Shown here: positions 42,016-51,300 of the stretch, one piece after another | How the letters are laid out: every line of letters begins with the position of its first letter | Position numbering within the stretch: position 1 is the first letter of the stretch | From: Actinoallomurus sp963736325 | GTDB lineage: Bacteria; Actinomycetota; Actinomycetes; Streptosporangiales; Streptosporangiaceae | NCBI GenBank assembly: GCA_963736325.1 | Contig: CAVTOG010000009.1 | Coordinates: 992,001 to 1,056,000 of the forward strand | Reading direction: 5' to 3' | Length of the DNA stretch: 64,000 bases | Notes under the pieces: model-generated | The model's database searches: none | Told to the model about the DNA's origin: nothing | What the model saw: only the letters and a program-made list of their open reading frames with translations | Translations under genes and position numbers: made by a program

Positions 42016-42777
42016 GTGGCCATGAACGACGAGCCCACCCCCCGATCGACCGAGACCTTGAGGGAACAGGTCGTACGGCTTGAGCGCTCCCTGTGCCGCG
42101 AGTGCGCGGAGCAGTTCCATGTTCCGGCCTGGCTGCGCGAGACCGAGGGCGAGCAGCGGCTATGGACCGCGCTCGCGATCCTTGCCGCGATCGCGCTGCA
42201 GGTCATGCTGCCGAACCGCTTCGCCCTCCAGCCACACCTGCTCCTGCCGGTGCTGGAGACGGCCATGCTGGTCGGGCTCGTGGTCTCCAACCCGGTGCGC
42301 ATCAACCGCGAGTCGAAGATCATCCGCAGGACCTCGATGACGCTGCTGCTGGTGATCGGCGCGGCGAACTCCATCTCGGTGATCCTGCTCGTACGCCACC
42401 TGGTCAACGGCAGTGCGGGCGCCAGTGGTGCGGCCCTGCTGGCGAGCGGCGCCGCCATCTGGGGCACGAACGTCATCGCCTTCGCCCTCTGGTACTGGGA
42501 GCTGGACCGTGGAGGCCCGGCCGCACGCGCGCTCGGCCGCAACCCGCACCCGGACTTCCTGTTCCCGCAGATGGCCACTCCGGAGGTCGCGCCCCCGACG
42601 TGGGAGCCGGAATTCCCCGACTACCTGTACCTGTCGTTCACCAACGCCCTGGCGTTCAGCCCCACCGACGTCATGCCGATGACCCGCTGGACGAAGATGC
42701 TGATGCTGCTCCAGTCGAGTGTGTCGATCGTCGCCGTCGCCCTGGTGATCTCACGCGCGGTGAACATCCTGCACTGA
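42016..42777 (+). CDS. four-helix membrane protein, DUF1345-like end, 253 aa
   Basis: After a charged N-terminus with an Arg/Cys/Glu helix (VVRLERSLCRECAEQFHV) there are hydrophobic segments at about 48-62, 72-90, 102-122, 140-160 and 228-250. The C-terminal stretch LYLSFTNALAFSPTDVMPMT and the following LLQSSVSIVAVALVISRAV resemble the end of DUF1345 proteins or of ion-channel-like membrane proteins. GTG 42016 has AGGAG six bases upstream; ATG 42022 is an alternative. Divergent from the antiporter. Function unknown. Confidence 0.75.
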   Translation: MAMNDEPTPRSTETLREQVVRLERSLCRECAEQFHVPAWLRETEGEQRLWTALAILAAIALQVMLPNRFALQPHLLLPVLETAMLVGLVVSNPVRINRESKIIRRTSMTLLLVIGAANSISVILLVRHLVNGSAGASGAALLASGAAIWGTNVIAFALWYWELDRGGPAARALGRNPHPDFLFPQMATPEVAPPTWEPEFPDYLYLSFTNALAFSPTDVMPMTRWTKMLMLLQSSVSIVAVALVISRAVNILH

Positions 42778-42857
42778 CGGGTGAGGCTCACGAGGCCCAG
42801 GGGTAGCAGGTTTCTACTCTTCGTAACGGATGGTTACGGAGCGTAATATGCCAGGTG

Positions 42858-43271
42858 ATGGCCATCTACCAGCGTGTTCACGCCGCCCACCGCCCCCGTA
42901 CGGCGCTGTGGGTGCTCATTCTCGTGGCCGTCGTGCTCCACTCGGGCCTGGGCGCACGCGTCCAGGCGTTCCACCTCACCGCCTGCGCCCCGGCGGCCGC
43001 GCCGCACACCGCGGACCGCGCCGCCGAGCTCGACGGCCCGTGCGCGCCCGCGCCGCAGCCGCATCACGCGCCCTGCGGCGTCCGTACGCATCAGCAGCGC
43101 GACGACGGGCCGCGGCAGGCCGGAACCGGTCAGCGGTGCCCGGCCGCCGTACGCCATCTCGGCGGTCTCACCTGGCCCGGCCGCGCGTGCCCGCGGCGCG
43201 AGGCGTCGGTGCCGCCCGCCCGCAGGTCGGGAGCCGGTCTCCTGATCGACCTGTGCGCGTCGCGTACGTGA
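42858..43271 (+). CDS. small secreted Cys/His-containing protein, uncertain, 137 aa
   Basis: The N-terminus looks like a signal peptide (RTALWVLILVAVVLHSGLGA), followed by a low-complexity Ala/Pro/His region with several cysteines (LTACAPAAAPH, GPCAPAPQPHHAPCG). No conserved domain. ATG 42858 (GTG 42855 adjacent) has only CAGGTG near it. Good third-position GC and the signal-like start support coding, but the opposite strand is also open here, so confidence is moderate. Confidence 0.4.
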   Translation: MAIYQRVHAAHRPRTALWVLILVAVVLHSGLGARVQAFHLTACAPAAAPHTADRAAELDGPCAPAPQPHHAPCGVRTHQQRDDGPRQAGTGQRCPAAVRHLGGLTWPGRACPRREASVPPARRSGAGLLIDLCASRT

Positions 43272-43387
43272 GGGTTCCGGCGCGCTTCCGCACCGTGTGA
43301 CCGCACGGCTTTCACCACGCCGCGCGTGAGCGGAGCGCGCCCTCTGCGATCGGTCATGACCTGCCCGGACACAGGGAGCGAGCACTC

Positions 43388-43609
43388 ATGAGAGAACCGC
43401 ATGTCCTCACCCAGATCTGGCCCTTCACCTGCCTGTCCTGCCAGCACGACTGGGAGGGCGAATACGAGGCCTGGCACGCCGACGACGGCGACGTCGTGAC
43501 CTGGCGGCACCGAGGCGCCGTCAGCATGCCGCCGTGGATCGACCCGTCCTGCCCGGTCTGCTTCAGCCTCCGGGTCAAGGCGGCTCCGCCGGGCCGCGCG
43601 CGGCAGTGA
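43388..43609 (+). CDS. small zinc-ribbon-like protein, 73 aa
   Basis: Two CxxC pairs, FTCLSCQHDW and PSCPVCFSLR, with tryptophan-rich sequence between them (EAWHADDGDVVTWRHRG). This would bind one zinc ion. ATG 43388 follows GGGAGCGAGCACTC. Similar small ribbons occur in actinomycetes without known function. It lies upstream of the GntR-type gene, separated by the operator region. Confidence 0.7.
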   Translation: MREPHVLTQIWPFTCLSCQHDWEGEYEAWHADDGDVVTWRHRGAVSMPPWIDPSCPVCFSLRVKAAPPGRARQ

Positions 43610-43639
43610 CATGAAGGGGGCGCGGTCTCCTGGGATGGC

Positions 43640-43664
43640 CATTTGCGGCAGACTCGTGCCAAAT
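43640..43664. promoter_or_regulatory. operator of the GntR/solute-binding regulator gene
   Basis: CATTTGC-N10-TGCCAAAT, 35 bp before the regulator start. The outer bases form an ATTTG...CAAAT inverted repeat. The same 7-N10-8 arrangement occurs at 45222-45246 before the transporter operon. This is the expected pattern for autoregulation plus control of the adjacent operon by the encoded regulator. Confidence 0.7.
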
Positions 43665-43698
43665 TGGATTGTCACCCGCCCTGCCCCCGAGGACACAC

Positions 43699-45132
43699 AT
43701 GGAGACCGCGCAACCACTCCCCGCGTACTACCGGCTCAAGCGGCGCCTGCTCACCGACATCGAGGCGGGCCACTACGGCGGTGAGGGCCGGCTCCCCACT
43801 GAGCACGAGCTGTGCGCCACCTACGGGCTGAGCCGTACGCCGGTGGCGCGGGCGCTGTCGGAGCTGGCCGCCGAAGGCGTCGTCGTACGGCACCGGAGGC
43901 GGGGGACCTTCGTGAACCCCGAGTGGATGCGGACCCTCCACGCGGCGCCGGAGCTGTCGGTCATGGCCTCCGACGGGAGCTGGGCCGGCCAGTTAAGGGA
44001 GGCGGCGGGGAACGACATGCGGCTGTCGGTCACGACGACGCCGCTGAACGAGCTGCGGACGATGTTCCGCCGGGCCATCTCCACCGGTGAGGGTCCTGAC
44101 CTGGCGCTCGTCGACTCGGTGTGGGTGGCGGAGTTCGCCGAGGCGCACATGCTCACGCCCATCGGTGAGCTGGACGCCGCGTGGGTCCGTGATGAGCACG
44201 ACGGTGACTTCCTGCCGCCGTTCGCCGACGCGTACCGGCACGGGGGCGGCATCGTCGCGGTCCAGGCGCCGGCCGACGTGACCGGCCTGTGGTACCGCCG
44301 CGCGGCGGTGGCCGAGGCCGGCGCGGAGCCGCCGGTGACCTGGCGTGACCTGCGTGCCCTCGGCCGCATGCTCGCGGAAGGCCTGTCGAGGGACCGGCAC
44401 GCGCTGGTGATGCCCGGCGGGCCGCCGGCGGGGGAGACGGCCACGTACGCCCTGGTGGCGCTGCTCGTCGCGAACGGCGTCACCGTGTTCACCGCGGACG
44501 CGGTGACGTTGGACACCCCGGCCGCCGTGGAGACGCTGCGGTTCCTGAGGCGGCTCGTCGACGACGGGGTGCTGCCGGCCGAGGTGGTGACCTACGACCG
44601 GCACCAGGCGGGCCGGATGCTCGCCGCCGGCCGCGCCGACCTGTTCCTCGGCGCGAGCTACCACGCCGAGCTCCTCGCGGAGGAGACCGGAAGCACGATC
44701 GCGCAGGTGAGGGACAGGTTCGGGTTCGTGCCGGTGCCGACGGGGCCGCACGGCCCGCCGGCGATCCTGTGCGGCGGGATGGTCTATTGCATCCCCAAGC
44801 AGTCGCGCAATCCGGAGCTGGCGATGCGGCTCCTGCGCTCGCTGGTCTCGCCGGACTGCCTGACCAAGGTGTGCGCGGAGACCGGTCAACTGCCGCCGCG
44901 CCGCAGCGTGCTGGACGCCCTCGCGCCCGTGTCGGCCTTCCATGCCGAGACCGCGCCGCTGCTCGAACACGCGGTCATGCGGCCGTCCGCGCCGGCGTAC
45001 GCGCTGGTTTCCGCGCAGCTCCAGTCGATGCTGGAAGGGGTGCTGACCAGGCGCTGGAGCCCGGCGACCGCCGTGACGCTCACCGCCGACCGGATCAGCG
45101 CGATCACCGGCCTCCCGGTCGTCCGTTCATGA
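43699..45132 (+). CDS. GntR-type regulator fused to an ABC solute-binding domain, 477 aa
   Basis: Residues 5-75 are a GntR winged helix: LPAYYRLKRRLLTDIEAGHY, GRLPTEHELCATYGLSRTPV, ALSELAAEGVVVRHRRRGTF. Residues 80-477 are an extracellular-solute-binding-protein type 1 domain without signal peptide: RRAISTGEGPDLALVDSVWV, ADVTGLWYRRAAVAEAGAEP, GRMLAAGRADLFLGASYHAE, GGMVYCIPKQSRNPELAMRL. The sugar-binding fold thus serves as the cytoplasmic ligand sensor. ATG 43699 has GAGGA upstream. It precedes a transporter operon with the same operator, so it probably represses that operon until an oligosaccharide (perhaps a mannoside) is present. Confidence 0.88.
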   Translation: METAQPLPAYYRLKRRLLTDIEAGHYGGEGRLPTEHELCATYGLSRTPVARALSELAAEGVVVRHRRRGTFVNPEWMRTLHAAPELSVMASDGSWAGQLREAAGNDMRLSVTTTPLNELRTMFRRAISTGEGPDLALVDSVWVAEFAEAHMLTPIGELDAAWVRDEHDGDFLPPFADAYRHGGGIVAVQAPADVTGLWYRRAAVAEAGAEPPVTWRDLRALGRMLAEGLSRDRHALVMPGGPPAGETATYALVALLVANGVTVFTADAVTLDTPAAVETLRFLRRLVDDGVLPAEVVTYDRHQAGRMLAAGRADLFLGASYHAELLAEETGSTIAQVRDRFGFVPVPTGPHGPPAILCGGMVYCIPKQSRNPELAMRLLRSLVSPDCLTKVCAETGQLPPRRSVLDALAPVSAFHAETAPLLEHAVMRPSAPAYALVSAQLQSMLEGVLTRRWSPATAVTLTADRISAITGLPVVRS

Positions 45133-45196
45133 TCACGGAGGTGGGGAGGGAAATGCGGTGAAAAGTAACGCATTCGTAACCTGATCGCGTCAGGCC

Positions 45197-45246
45197 TTGA
45201 CGTACGACGGCTCTGCTTTCACATTTGCCACAACGCAATGCCAAAT
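45197..45246 (+). promoter_or_regulatory. promoter and operator of the transporter/mannosidase operon
   Basis: TTGACG (45197-45202), 17 bp, then CACATT (45220-45225) is a plausible -35/-10 pair. The operator CATTTGC-N10-TGCCAAAT at 45222-45246 overlaps the -10 and start region, which fits repression. It is identical in layout to the site at 43640-43664. Confidence 0.65.
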
Positions 45247-45263
45247 CCGCGGAGGGAGAGCAC

Positions 45264-46610
45264 ATGCACAGGCAGTTGGCTCTCGGTATGACAGCGGTGA
45301 CGGTCGCGGCGGCGATGAGCGCGTGCAGCGGCGGATCCTCGGACACTAAAACGATCAAGGTCGCCTACCAGAAGTTCGGCAACTTCATCGGTGCCGACCT
45401 GCTCTTCAAGAAGATCAAACCGGTCTTCGAGCAGCAGAACCCCGGGCTGAAGCTGAAGCTCATCCCGGTCGAGGCCGATGAGAACTCCTACTACACCAAG
45501 CTCAACCTCATGCGGCGCTCCAAGAGCACCGCACCCGACGTCGCGTACGAGGACACGTTCTTCGTCAACTCCGACGCCCAGGCCAAGTTCCTCCTCCCGC
45601 TGGACTCCAAGCTGGCCGGCTGGGCCGACTGGTCGCAGTACGTCGCCGCCGCCAAGGCCGCGGGCCGTGCCGCCGACGGCAAGACGTACGGAATCCCGAT
45701 GGGAACCGACACCCGCGGGCTCTGGTACAACAAGAAGATCTTCTCCAAGGCCGGGCTGCCGGCCACGTGGGAGCCCAAGACCTGGAACGACCTGCTGACC
45801 GCGGCGCGCCAGATCAAGGCCAAGGTCCCCGGCGTCATCCCGCTGAACGTCTACGCGGGCAAGGGCGTCGGCGAGGCCGCCTCCATGCAGGGCTTCGAGA
45901 TGCTCCTGTACGGCACGGCCAACAAGCTCTACAACGACCAGACCAAGAAGTGGGTCGCGCCGAGCGCCGGCATGGGCGAGGCGTTCAACTTCCTCAAGAC
46001 GGTCTACTCCCAGAAGCTGGGCCCGACGCCGCAGCAGGCGCTCGACCCGCACTGGAGCGACACCGTCCCGGCGCAGTTCCTGTCGAAGGACAAGCTCGGC
46101 ATCGACCTCGACGGCTCCTGGCTGCCACAGACCTGGATCCCCGGCGGCGCCGCGCCGTGGCCCGAATGGTCCAAGGTGCTCGGCGAGGCCCCGATGCCCA
46201 CCGAGAACGGCCAGGCGCCCGGCAAGGTGTCGCTGTCCGGCGGCTGGCTGCTGTCGGTCGGAGCCAACACCAAGAACGCCGACGGCGCGTGGAAGCTCGT
46301 GCAGCTCGCCCTGAACAAGGAGAACTCCCAGTTCTTCTACAACAAGGCGACGCAGGTCTCGGTGCGCGATGACGTCACGAAGGAGCCCGCGTACCTGGAG
46401 GGCAACCCGAGCCAGGCGTTCTGGACCAGCCTGGTCGCGGTCACCCAGTACCGGCCCGCCTACAGCGTCTACCCGCAGATCTCCAACCAGCTGCAGGCCG
46501 CGACCGAGGCGGTCGTCACCGGCCAGGCCGAGCCCCCCAGGGCCATGAACGACTTCGCGGGGCAGATCAAACAGATCGCCGGACCGGACAAGGTCGAAGG
46601 GACGCCCTGA
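45264..46610 (+). CDS. sugar ABC transporter solute-binding lipoprotein, 448 aa
   Basis: The signal peptide LALGMTAVTVAAAMSAC ends in a lipobox cysteine. The mature part is an extracellular-solute-binding type 1 fold: KIKPVFEQQNPGLKLKLIPV, TYGIPMGTDTRGLWYNKKIF, PKTWNDLLTAARQIKAKVPG, SLSGGWLLSVGANTKNADGA. It captures a carbohydrate outside the membrane for the two permeases that follow. ATG 45264 follows GGAGGGAGAGCAC. No ATPase gene is in the operon, so a shared MsiK-type ATPase elsewhere probably powers it, as is common in actinomycetes. Confidence 0.93.
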   Translation: MHRQLALGMTAVTVAAAMSACSGGSSDTKTIKVAYQKFGNFIGADLLFKKIKPVFEQQNPGLKLKLIPVEADENSYYTKLNLMRRSKSTAPDVAYEDTFFVNSDAQAKFLLPLDSKLAGWADWSQYVAAAKAAGRAADGKTYGIPMGTDTRGLWYNKKIFSKAGLPATWEPKTWNDLLTAARQIKAKVPGVIPLNVYAGKGVGEAASMQGFEMLLYGTANKLYNDQTKKWVAPSAGMGEAFNFLKTVYSQKLGPTPQQALDPHWSDTVPAQFLSKDKLGIDLDGSWLPQTWIPGGAAPWPEWSKVLGEAPMPTENGQAPGKVSLSGGWLLSVGANTKNADGAWKLVQLALNKENSQFFYNKATQVSVRDDVTKEPAYLEGNPSQAFWTSLVAVTQYRPAYSVYPQISNQLQAATEAVVTGQAEPPRAMNDFAGQIKQIAGPDKVEGTP

Positions 46611-47533
46611 TGGTGGCGGTGGGCTTCGGCGAGCCCGCCCGCACCACCCGCCGTCCGCCCGCCGCGCGTGCGCGGCGGGCGGCCCGCCGGGTCGTCCCGC
46701 TCGTCCCCGCCTTCGGCCTGCTCGCCCTGTTCTTCGTCGGCCCGGTCCTGTGGTGCGTGTACGCCTCGTTCACCGACGTCTCGCTCACCGGCGCCACGGC
46801 GAGCACCCCGCACCTGATCGGGCTGCGCAACTACCGGCAGATGTTCGCCGACCCGGCGTTCCGCAAGTCGCTGTGGGTCACGGTGGTGTTCGTCGTCGGG
46901 TCGGCGGTGGTCGGCCAGAACGTCGCGGGCATGATCCTCGCGCTGCTCATGAAAGGCCGCAGCCGTACGGTCCGTGCGGTCGTCGGCGCGATCGTGGTCG
47001 GCGCCTGGGTGATGCCGGAGCTGGTCGCGGGCTTCGTCTGGTACGCCTACCTGTCCGACAAGGGCACCCTGAACGCGATCCTCTCCGGCGTCGGCCTGCA
47101 CGGTAAGGCCTGGCTGTACGCGATGCCGCTGCTGTCGGTGACCATCGCCAACATCTGGCGCGGCACGGCCTTCTCGATGCTCGTCTACTCGGCGGCGCTG
47201 TCGAACGTGCCGGACGAGCTGCTGGAGGCCGCCGCGGTCGACGGCGCGTCGGCGGTCGGCCGGTTCCGCCACATCACGCTGCCGCTGATGCGCCGGGCGA
47301 TGATGACGAACCTCATGACGATCACCTTGCAGACCCTCGCGGTCTTCACGCTGATCTTCGTGATGACCGGTGGCGGGCCCGGCACGAAGAGCCAGACGCT
47401 GCCGATCTACATGTACCAGGAGGCGTTCAAGTTCTACCAGCTCGGCTACGGCGCCGCGCTGGCCATCGTGCTGCTCGCCGTCGGCGGCGTCTTCTCGGTC
47501 GTGTACCTGCGGATCATGAGGAGAGAGCTGTGA
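46610..47533 (+). CDS. sugar ABC transporter permease (MalF-type), 307 aa
   Basis: Six membrane segments and the EAA loop ELLEAAAVDGASAVGRFRHI, TLPLM near residues 205-230, which contacts the ATPase. The start overlaps the stop of the lipoprotein gene (TGATG), giving coupled translation. The N-terminus is Arg-rich (RTTRRPPAARARRAARRV). It forms the transport channel with the next gene product. Confidence 0.93.
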   Translation: MVAVGFGEPARTTRRPPAARARRAARRVVPLVPAFGLLALFFVGPVLWCVYASFTDVSLTGATASTPHLIGLRNYRQMFADPAFRKSLWVTVVFVVGSAVVGQNVAGMILALLMKGRSRTVRAVVGAIVVGAWVMPELVAGFVWYAYLSDKGTLNAILSGVGLHGKAWLYAMPLLSVTIANIWRGTAFSMLVYSAALSNVPDELLEAAAVDGASAVGRFRHITLPLMRRAMMTNLMTITLQTLAVFTLIFVMTGGGPGTKSQTLPIYMYQEAFKFYQLGYGAALAIVLLAVGGVFSVVYLRIMRREL

Positions 47534-48381
47534 CGATGACGGCGAACCTCTCCCCGACGTCCCCGCGCAAGCGCACCGCGGCGATCGCGGCCTACATCTG
47601 CCTGGGCGTGATCACGGTGGCGTACCTGCTGCCGTTCGGGTGGCTCTTCCTGGCCTCGGTCACGCCGAGCGCGGGCCTGAGCACGTCGATCCCCTCGCAC
47701 ATGACGCTCCGCAACTTCGGCGAGGTGCTCACCGGCGACAACCTGAAATCGCTGGGCAACAGCCTCGTGCTGTCGCTGGGCGCGGCCGTGCTCACGCTGG
47801 TGCTCGCCGCGCCGGCGGCGTACCCGCTGTCCCGGTACGGCCGCAGGTTCGGGCGCCCGATCCTGCTCGCCCTGCTCTTCGCCACCGGCCTCCCGATCAC
47901 GGCGATCATGGTCCCGGTGTACGGCCTGTTCGTGCAGCTGGACCTGCTCGACTCCATCCCGGCGACCACGTTGTTCCTCACCGCCACCGGGCTGCCGATG
48001 GCGATCTGGATGATGAAGAACTTCATGGACGAGGTGCCGATCTCCCTGGAGGAGGCGGCCTGGGTCGACGGGGCGTCCGGCCCGCGTGCCCTGTGGCGCA
48101 TCGTGTTGCCGCTGATGGTGCCCGGCACGACGGTGGTGTTCATCTTCACGTTCGCCCTGACTTGGGGGAACTTCTTCGTCCCGTTCATCCTGCTCGTCGA
48201 CCCAGGCAAGCAGCCCGCCTCCGTCGCGATCTTCCAGTATTTCGGCATCCAAGGAGCGGCCTCGTACGGGCTGCTGGCCGCCTTCTCGATCCTGTACTCG
48301 CTTCCCGTCGTCGCCCTGTACAGCGTCGCCCAGCGCACGCTCGGAAACGCCTTCGCCCTGTCAGGTGCCGTCAAAGGCTGA
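47530..48381 (+). CDS. sugar ABC transporter permease (MalG-type), 283 aa
   Basis: Six membrane segments; the EAA loop is SLEEAAWVDGASGPRALWRI at about residues 173-192. GTG 47530 overlaps the preceding stop by four bases (GTGA). Typical CUT1-family partner of the MalF-type permease. The mannosidase gene begins 14 bp after its stop, so the imported glycan is very probably the mannosidase substrate. Confidence 0.93.
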   Translation: MTMTANLSPTSPRKRTAAIAAYICLGVITVAYLLPFGWLFLASVTPSAGLSTSIPSHMTLRNFGEVLTGDNLKSLGNSLVLSLGAAVLTLVLAAPAAYPLSRYGRRFGRPILLALLFATGLPITAIMVPVYGLFVQLDLLDSIPATTLFLTATGLPMAIWMMKNFMDEVPISLEEAAWVDGASGPRALWRIVLPLMVPGTTVVFIFTFALTWGNFFVPFILLVDPGKQPASVAIFQYFGIQGAASYGLLAAFSILYSLPVVALYSVAQRTLGNAFALSGAVKG

Positions 48382-48395
48382 GCCGGAGGAAACCC

Positions 48396-51300
48396 TTGCG
48401 CATCACCGCCATCGAGTCGACCGACCGCTTCATCGGATCGGCCCACCAGCCCCGCCAGCTCGTCCGGGTGACGATCAGCGCGGACGCCCCCGCCGGGGAG
48501 GTACGGGTCGCCGTGAACGGCCCCGCCGTCAGCACCCCCGAGCCGACCGTCGTCGCGGGCCTGACCGCGGGCGAGACCTGCGTCGCCGAGGTGGGCGTAC
48601 GGCTGTCCGAACCCGTCACCGAGGGGTCCGTACGGCGCGTCACCGCCGTCGCCGACTCCGACGACGCGCGGGTCACAGCCGAGGGCGAGGTCACGGCCGC
48701 CGTCACCGGCTGGACGATGTGGATGGTCTCCCACTTCCACTACGACCCGGTGTGGTGGAACACCCAGGGCGCCTTCACCGAGAACTGGTACGACCTGCCG
48801 GCCGCGGAGGGCCAGCGCCCTCCGGAGGTCAAGACCGCCTTCGACCTCGTACGCGCCCACCTGGACGCGGCACGGCACGACGACGACTACAAGTTCGTGC
48901 TCGCCGAGGTCGACTACCTCAAGCCGTACTGGGACGTCTTCCCCGAGGACCGCGCCGACCTGAAGCGCTTCCTCGCCGAGGACCGTATCGAGATCGTCGG
49001 CGGCAACTACAACGAGCCGAACACCAACCTGACCCACCCCGAGTCGACGATCCGCAACGCCGTCTACGGCATCGGCTACCAGCGCGACGTCGCCGGCGGC
49101 GACCCGCGGTCGGCGTGGATGCTCGACGTCTTCGGCCACGACCCCGCCTATCCGGGGCTGATGGCCGACGCCGGGCTCACCTCCTCCGCCTGGGCGCGCG
49201 GGCCGTTCCATATGTGGGGGCCGAACCGCCACGTCGGCGACAACACGCGGATGGAGTTCCCGGCCGAGTTCGAGTGGATCTCCCCGACGGGCCGCGGGCT
49301 GCTGACGTCGTACATGGCCAACCACTACGGCGCGGGCTGGGCCATGGAGGAGCAGGCGAAGACGCTGGAGGAGGCCGCCGAGATCGCCTACGGGCAGTTC
49401 TCCGAGCTGAGCCCGGTCGCGGCCACGCGCAACGTCATGCTGCCGGTCGGCGCCGACCACGTCATCCCGTCCCGCTGGTGCACCGAAGTCCACCGCGACT
49501 GGAACAAGCGCTATGTCTGGCCGCGCTTCGTCGTCGGCCTGCCGCGCGACTTCTTCGGCGCCGTGCGTACGGAGCTGGGGCCGAAGCGGCCCTCTCCGCA
49601 GACCCGCGACATGAACCCGGTCTACACCGGCAAGGACGTCTCCTACATCGACACCAAGCAGGCGCAGCGCGCCGCCGAGGTCGCGGTGCTCGACGCCGAG
49701 CGGCTCGCCACGCTCGGGTCGCTGACCGGCGCGGCGTACCCGTCGGAGGCGCTCGACCGCGCCTGGCGGCAGCTCGCCTTCGGCGCACACCACGACGCGA
49801 TCACCGGCAGCGAGTCCGACCAGGTCTACGCCGACCTGCTCGGCGGCTGGCGCGAGGCGTACGAGCTGGGCGACACCGTGCGGAACGCGGCCATCGACCA
49901 CCTCGCCGCACGCGTCGACACCTCCGGCGAGGGCCGTCCCGTGATCGCCGCCAACACCCTGTCGTGGCGGCGCGACGGCATAACGACCGTGCGGCTGACC
50001 TTCGAGAACGGGCCGCGGGGCGTCCGTCTCGTCGACGACTCCGGCGCGGACGTGCCGGCCGTCGCCGAGGGGGTCGTGAGGTCGGGCGGCGGGCTGGCGG
50101 AGATCACGCTGACGTTCCTGGCCCGCGACGTGCCCGGGCTCGGCTACCGGATCTACCGTGTGCTCGACTCCGACGACGTGCCGGGCGGCTGGACCGAGAT
50201 CCCCGGGGAACAGGCCGGCAACCAGGCGTTCACCGTCACCGCCGACCCGGCGCGCGGCGGCGCGCTGACCTCCATCCGCGACCTTCGGGCCGGCCGTGAG
50301 CTGCTGCGGCCCGGCGGGCTGGGCGGCGAGCTCGTCCGGCAGGAGGAGTACCCGACCCACCCGACGTGGGGGGAGGGGCCGTGGCACCTGCTGCCCAAGG
50401 GCCCCGGCCGCCGCTCCGGCGAGCTGACCGCGACCGTACGCGCCGAGGAGTGCGCGATCGGCCGCCGTCTCGTCACCGTCACGTCCATGGACGAGCTGAC
50501 GGTCACCGGCGAGGTGCTGCTCTGGGACGGCGTCGACCGGGTCGACTTCCGCACCCACGTCGGCGGCTCCATCGGCCAGGACCGGCTGCTGCGGGTCGGC
50601 TTCGACCTCGACGTCCCCGGCGCGCTGCCCGTCTCGGAGGTCGGGTTCGCCGCCATCGGCCGCCCGTACGGCTTCCCCGACGCCGACGTGGCCGAGGACC
50701 TGTGGACCCTCGACAGCCCCGCGCACACCTGGACCGGGCTGAGCGCCACCGCGCGGATCGTGCTGACCGGCGACGACGGCTCGCGGCAGGCCCACGCGAT
50801 CGGGGTCGCCGAGGTCGTCGGCGAGGACGACGGAGAGCAGGTGCGCGCGTTGCTCGCGGCACTGGTCGCCCAAGGCGTGACCGCGACCTTCGGGCTGCCC
50901 GGCGGCTCGCGGTACGGCTCGCTCGACGTCGACTCCAACCTGCCCGACGTGCGCATCGTGCTCGGCGGCCCGGAGACGAACGCGTTCGCGGCCGAGGTCC
51001 TCCAGGCCGCCGGACCGGCGTACCTGGAGGCGCTGGAGGCGAGCGGCCGGGTGTTCGTGCCGCCCGCCCGGCCGATGAGCGAGGTCTGGGAGCCCGGCGC
51101 CGACCTGCGCGGCGCACGCGACCTGCCGGTGCTCATCGTCCGCGACGCCGCGTCCCTGAGCGAGGACCTGTCCGACGCGGAGATCTCCGTGGCGCGCCCC
51201 GGCGACCTGCCGGGCACCGGCGTCCCGGCCGACCACTACTCGGTGGCCCTGCTGAACACCGGCACGCCCGGCACCGTCGCGAAGCTGGGCGAGGCGCTCT

